A stretch of 31,780 nt of DNA, from positions 1 through 31,780 of the forward strand of contig JAKSYS010000705.1 in assembly GCA_022925895.1 (NCBI GenBank). Reading direction: 5' to 3'. How positions within the stretch are numbered: position 1 is the stretch's first letter; every line of letters begins with the position of its first letter. The position numbers and the translations under genes are program-made. Positions 26,857 to 31,780 of this stretch are shown here, piece by piece. A model generated the notes under the pieces. It was not told the origin of the DNA. It did not search any database and was given only the letters and a program-made list of their open reading frames with translations. The DNA is from Fragilaria crotonensis. Its lineage: Eukaryota; Bacillariophyta; Fragilariophyceae; Fragilariales; Fragilariaceae.

Positions 26857-29800
26857 CTAATCGCGTGTGCAGTCACTACCGGTCGTAGCCGAGTAAGATT
26901 GCTGGCGACTGAGTTTACTCTTGTTCGCCACCTGTCTGGCGACTTTGATGTCAGGACATGCTTGCATGGCCGATAAGACAAGGTCCAGTCCTGTCTGATC
27001 TGTCCCTGACAAGGCAAACTCAATGATCGTACTAGAGTCACCTCCAGAACGGAGGCCGTATTGATCAATCTTCACGCCAGGGGCGGCATCCTTGATGAGC
27101 TGCATGGTTCGATTTAAAACAAGATCCGAAGGTTGGACCTCGACGCGCAGCAACAACATGGAACTCTCATCTTGTAGGCTCTGATCCAAGGATTGGATTG
27201 TGAATTTCCCAATACCTTGTCCATCATTCGAACAATATCATCTGCAGATGGACGTTCCGATGGGATTGGAGACAGCATCGCCGAAAGCATGGAGTTAAGA
27301 ATGGGAACGATCCAGCAACATTGGTTGCCCACTCGTCTGGAATCACTCCTTGTCGCAATCGGGAGAACATTATATGCCGTTCCATTCCAGTGGACATTCG
27401 AAAGGTCAGTTCAAAGAGAATGAACCCAAGTGAGTAAATGTCGGTCGAGTTGTCGTAGTCTGAGCCCTTAATCTGTTCAGGACTGGCGTAAGCCCGTGTT
27501 CCAACCCCAGCAGTATTTTCCTCCCCATCGCCATTCGACAAAGATCTGTCCTCCTCAGCGCGCAGCGATGTATTCATCAAATTATTTGTTTCTCGACTTA
27601 GACCAAAATCTCCAACCTTGACAATGCCGGAATCATCCATGAAGCAGTTATTTGGTTTCAAATCTCGATGGATCAAGTCTTGAGAATGAACGTACTTGAC
27701 ACCCATGGCAATATGGTGAAATAACTTGAGCGCGTAGTGGATATCCACTTCTGTCCCATCAGGTGTACAGCGTGCCTTGTGATTACAAAGAAAGTTAGCC
27801 AAAGTCTTTTGACCACAAAGTTGCATTTGAATGTACAAAATGTGTCGCAACTTTGGCTCACTCGGTGTTTTAGAAACCGAGGATTCCGCATCAGACTTTT
27901 CAGACAAGACGGTTCCAAGACTGCCATCGTCCGAGGAACAGGATGATGAAACGTTGTCTTCGTCGTCGTCATCGCTCTGCTCCTGCTGATGAATTGGCTC
28001 AAATTGTACCATTTTGCTGGATGTGTTGTTGTCATCATCGTTGCTTTCGTCTTCCTCCTCGGTTGGCTCATTAGTCGAATCGCCGCTGTTCTCGTCGCGT
28101 TCAAAGTGAAAGCCATAATCGGAGAGTGATTCGACAGAGGCATATGTTCGTTTCTCGAGAGATAACTGTGACATGTCCTCATCAAAGATATTCCAATGAG
28201 TTCCTAAAGGATTGGGTTGTGGTGGTTGCGATTTCCGCTCTGTTGGGGTGGTCCTCTTCGCCGGTTCATCGTCATTTGACTCGGTCGACCATCGTCAAGC
28301 CAACCCGCCGTTGTCAACAAGATGCTACTTGAATATCGTTTGGAACGATACTTGTAACTGGTGTAATAACCCTCATCGCCAGTGCCTCGTGCTGCTGAAG
28401 ACATGTTTTCTCTGCCTTCGTCGGTTCTTTCTTCCACTTCCATCCATGCCGTGTAATATCGCACAATGTTGGGATGGTCCAGCAGCGCCAAAATCTTGAC
28501 TTCTCTTAAAACTCGCTGAAGACGATCTCGGGTGAGCTGGGGGTCGTCAAAGAGTTGAATCGGCACTTTCTTAACGGCGTATTTGCGACCATCCAGCAAG
28601 TTTTGGCATTCAAATACAGATCCAAATCCTCCCTTCCCGAGTGGTGCGAGTTCCTTGAATTCCGATCGATATCTCGAGTATCGAACTAAGGAAAGCCTTC
28701 CAGGCTTGCTGGTACCTTGAGCATAGGGGATACTTGACTTAATTGTGCAGCTGTCGAGGAATTATTGTCCGAGACAGTGTTGGAAGACCTCTGTCGCAGT
28801 GAGGTAGTGCCTCCGGTGATAACGAGTCGAGCAGCGCTCCCTTTATCCCCACTGACCGCCGACTTGTCTCGACTCAATACTGGCATGCTCGTGCTTCTCG
28901 TCACCACGTGTGGTGAAATACTACTACTGGTAGTATTACTGTCACGAAGATGATTATGATTTCCTCGATTGGTACCGACACATGCCGGTCCAATGATAGT
29001 GGTGAAAATTGGGAGGAATGTCGCTGTGATGTGATGTAGCTGGGGTCGAATCTTCTGGCTGCACCAACCAATTTTGTTTCTTATTCAGGTACATGTACAC
29101 GATTCCACAGGCTCCGGCAATGGCGGTGATAACAATACCCGCCAAGATTGGCCATGTGAGGAATAAACCGCCGGATGGTCTCAAATCCGGTGGATATACA
29201 GGGACTGTTGCGATTGGTGTTTGTTGTACGCCATCGGGGATGGGAACATAGAATGCCGGTTCACCGGGTTGAACACAAATGAAGACATCGGGCCGCAGAG
29301 AATCGAGCACACACATTGGGCCCACAACTCCGTTTCCCAACTGTTGTTGTTGTAGTTGTTGTTGTTGTAGTTGTTCCTGAGTTCGCGCCTCGTCCGAATT
29401 GTCGTTGAAATTATTCAACTCGTTTACGAGTGGCGGATGGTAGAGTCCAAGACTCGTGTCGAATGCCCACTGTTGTGCTGTATATGCTTGCTTCAATTGT
29501 TGTTCCATTAAAAGTTGATAAATTTCATCATCTTGACTGCCTGGTGGCAAGAGCAATTGTTGCGGTTCGGACAATGGAGTACCCGTATCATCGTCATGGT
29601 CCTCGGGATTTTCATCATCTTCCGGTTCAACAATGGTGAGTGGAACCCATATTCCATCACACAATCCATACACTCGTGCAATGACATGTGGCAATTGTCG
29701 TCGCCATTGCACTTGTCGAGTGTTTTGATCAATGACTGTGAGGATGCGACCTTGTTCATCAAAGGATATAAAAGGCATCTTGACCATCATCATTCCGATA

Positions 29801-30888
29801 TCATCATCTTCATTCTCAGGAGTGAGATCCTCGATTCCATCATCATCAATCATAAGATTACCAGTGGTCGATGTCGTCGTTGGTCCAGTCGATGCAGAAT
29901 GCCGTTTGGATCCAAAATTAGGCGCTGAAAAGCGTCCTAGGGTAACATTCCAAACTTGATTTCCCGTGGATGCCGAAAGGTGTTGTACAAAGTAATCCTC
30001 TCGCTGCAGTACGACAATATCATTCGATGATGATTTACTGTTGGATGACGAATCTGATGGTGGCGATGACGAATGCGAACTCCAAACCAGTTTTCCAGAC
30101 GAGGCATCCATTCCATACAGTGATGTGAGCTTGGCAGCTGTGACAATACCACACAGGGGCGGTTGTCCTGGAAAATGATTTTCGACGCAGGTTTGGACAG
30201 GTGCTTGAAGGATCTCATCAATTGTAACACCCAATTCTTGCATATTCCGAGTTTGGTACAAATTTCCGTCGAGATCGGGAACGACCAATGTGTGATGATG
30301 GTGGTTCATGTTGCCATGATTATTATTTTTGTTGTTGTCAAGGTTATTTTTGTCGTCAGTGTTGTCATTGTTGTTGTTAGTAGTTGTAGTTGTCGAAACC
30401 AGATCACGACCAGTTTGAAAGAAGGAACTCAATTGTCCCGAATCACTGGACAGTGCAATGACAGAACCATCAATCAGAGTACAAATTAATAACGACGGAT
30501 ATCGTACGGATGAGGATATGGCTTTTGAATCATCACCTGTTGCAGCGGCGATGCTGTTGGATGTCAACATGGAAATAAGAACCAGCCAAAGGAATACCGT
30601 TGCTGCGAATTTCGATCCTTGGCTGTGTGTTCGTATCGGTGCTGTTGTTGTTGTTGTTGTTGTTGTTGTTGCCCTTGATGCTACTGTGGTGGATATGGCG
30701 CAAACGACTGGTATTCTGCTGTCATGGTCATTATCGTTGCTGATGTTGCAAACGACAACAACCGTATCTTGTTGCTGCTGTCGCGTTGTGCGTCTGGATC
30801 TTTTGCATCGATTCAGGCATGCCGTGTTGACCATTTGTAATGTTGCTTCAGAGTTCCATATGTCATTAGGATTGCCTTCCACCAACAT
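26857..30888 (-). CDS. PERK: PERK-like ER-stress eIF2-alpha kinase, frame-broken
   Basis: Known PERK senses unfolded protein in the ER and phosphorylates eIF2-alpha. Read from ATG 30888: about 90 low-complexity residues, a hydrophobic signal segment (FAATVFLWLVLISMLTS), a luminal PQQ-propeller-like domain (LICTLIDGSVIALSSDSGQL, LYGMDASSGKLVW, STGNQVWNV), a membrane helix (ILAGIVITAIAGACGIVYMY), then the kinase: LGKGGFGSVF near 28640, Lys in KYAVKKV, DHPNIVRYYTAW, a long acidic insert, HRDLKPNN near 27665, DFGLS near 27605 and YASPEQI. The insert and the lack of an RNase domain favour PERK over IRE1. One-base losses near 29007, 28689, 28276, 27304 and 27207, all in homopolymers, split the frame. 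The end looks ACT-like. Confidence 0.85.
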
Positions 30889-31780
30889 ATGATGATATAT
30901 AGGATATGCTCACACAACAAATACTCAGTAGATAGTACTGTAGTCAAGTACGATAAATAGAATCCAAGTGAATGGAATGCAATCAATGCAACGACAGCCA
31001 ATGGAGCAATGTTGATCTGTGAAGAGCAACAACGTGAACTTGTAGTGCAACTAACGCCACCAGGCAACAACAATACCAACAAAAAGACAACACAATTGCC
31101 GCGCTATTTATTGGACACTGGCAATAGGAATGATTCTGATTCTGACACTTGAGAGATCAAACAAGAATGCTCGGGCCTCAAACAAATTCTGATCGAGAGA
31201 GAGCGTGTATTGTGTATGATCTATGCATGTAGGACGTAGGACTATATCTGCTACTGTACATCGGAGTACTTGTACTTGTTCTGGTGCAAGTACTAGTACC
31301 AGGTACAATGAAACTCACACAGATGTGGTGAACAATAGCTGCTGTACCATACTGTAGTACTTGTACCTGGTACTGTCAATGCACAAACGCACCCTTGCGG
31401 GTGACCAGTGGGACCAGAGCAACGAGACTTGTGTTGGATCGTGTCCAGTCTCCAGTCAACCGTGTCGCAGGATGTCGTTTTCGTTCATTTTTACGGCTTT
31501 GCACTACTTCCGTCCATACGACACCACGAGAACATTGTTCCTGTGTCTGACACTGACACCTGTCAAAAACCGACACCTGTCCCTCTCCGGCGTCGTCTCC
31601 GGACCAAGTGTATGCGCATCATACTACTGGAGCACACTCCGTTACTCCGTTATCAAATTCTCGGACTGATCTCTGTCTCTACTACTAGAGTCTAGTAGAA
31701 CATGCTTTACTAGTACCATAGTCTGCACTCCATTTCTGAGTTTCTACTGTGACGTAGGCTAGCAGTATATCAAACGCGCA
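30889..31780. other. Upstream region of the kinase gene, no gene seen
   Basis: This should hold the kinase promoter. It contains many GTAC-rich words and an exact 14-bp inverted repeat (AGTACCAGGTACAA at 31295-31308 and TTGTACCTGGTACT at 31361-31374). Open stretches are short and unlike known proteins. Confidence 0.5.

Noticed and set aside
26857-30888. Introns as explanation for the kinase frame breaks
   Set aside because: At each break the protein motif continues directly on both sides with a one-base offset in a homopolymer. There is no room for an intron and no GT...AG pair that would keep the motif.
30813-31082. Hydrophobic minus-strand frame of 89 codons at the kinase start
   Set aside because: It overlaps the kinase start in another frame, has no upstream signals and resembles no family.
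1-31780. tRNA, rRNA or other structured RNA genes
   Set aside because: No cloverleaf with GGTTCRA-type boxes and no rRNA-like stretch was found by reading. A covariance-model search was not possible.

Overview
This window looks like nuclear DNA from a diatom, probably a pennate. The signs are a Copia-type retrotransposon of the kind common in diatoms, a membrane-anchored leucine-rich-repeat (LRR) protein with STIPSEIGLLTQL-type repeats, secreted or membrane proteins with mucin-like Pro/Thr/Ser stalks, short GT-AG introns, and a PERK-type eIF2-alpha kinase. The species cannot be fixed from sequence alone. Nothing points to a prokaryotic or organellar origin.

Layout. Bases 18-6176 are a Copia LTR retrotransposon: 5-bp target duplication ATGCG, near-identical LTRs, an extra small ORF before gag, and then gag, protease, integrase, RT and RNase H in broken frames. 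Bases 6367-7298 may hold a small multi-exon plus-strand gene. Bases 7595-9306 (minus) are a decayed LRR membrane-protein gene. Bases 9307-11322 are mostly non-coding and contain one end of a TA-flanked inverted-repeat element.

Bases 11323-18228 hold three minus-strand paralogs (copies 1-3) of a secreted or membrane protein family that I cannot name. A palindrome-rich array, split by a 950-bp TA-flanked DNA element, lies between copies 1 and 2. Bases 18229 to about 23935 are a minus-strand non-LTR (LINE-like) retroelement with ORF1, endonuclease and the start of RT; its 3' half is missing. Bases 23939-26718 are a second version of the array-plus-gene block, and its gene (copy 4) is a recombinant of copies 2 and 3. 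Bases 26857-30888 (minus) are the PERK-like kinase. The remainder is intergenic.

Reading frames are broken throughout, including in the conserved kinase. Nearly all kinase breaks, and many others, are single-base contractions of homopolymers. The simplest explanation is residual sequencing or assembly error, so most genes shown as broken may be intact. The LRR gene (19-bp duplication, 4-bp insertion, stop) and the RT junction deletion cannot be explained this way.

The most interesting signals are: a 14-nt perfect complementarity between the site just after the 5' LTR and a hairpin in the LTR, suggesting Tf1-like self-priming; a recombination junction inside copy 4 located to about 27 bp; hairpin-forming palindromic arrays; a shared upstream motif in the paralog family; and an ACT-like C-terminal segment on the PERK-like kinase.
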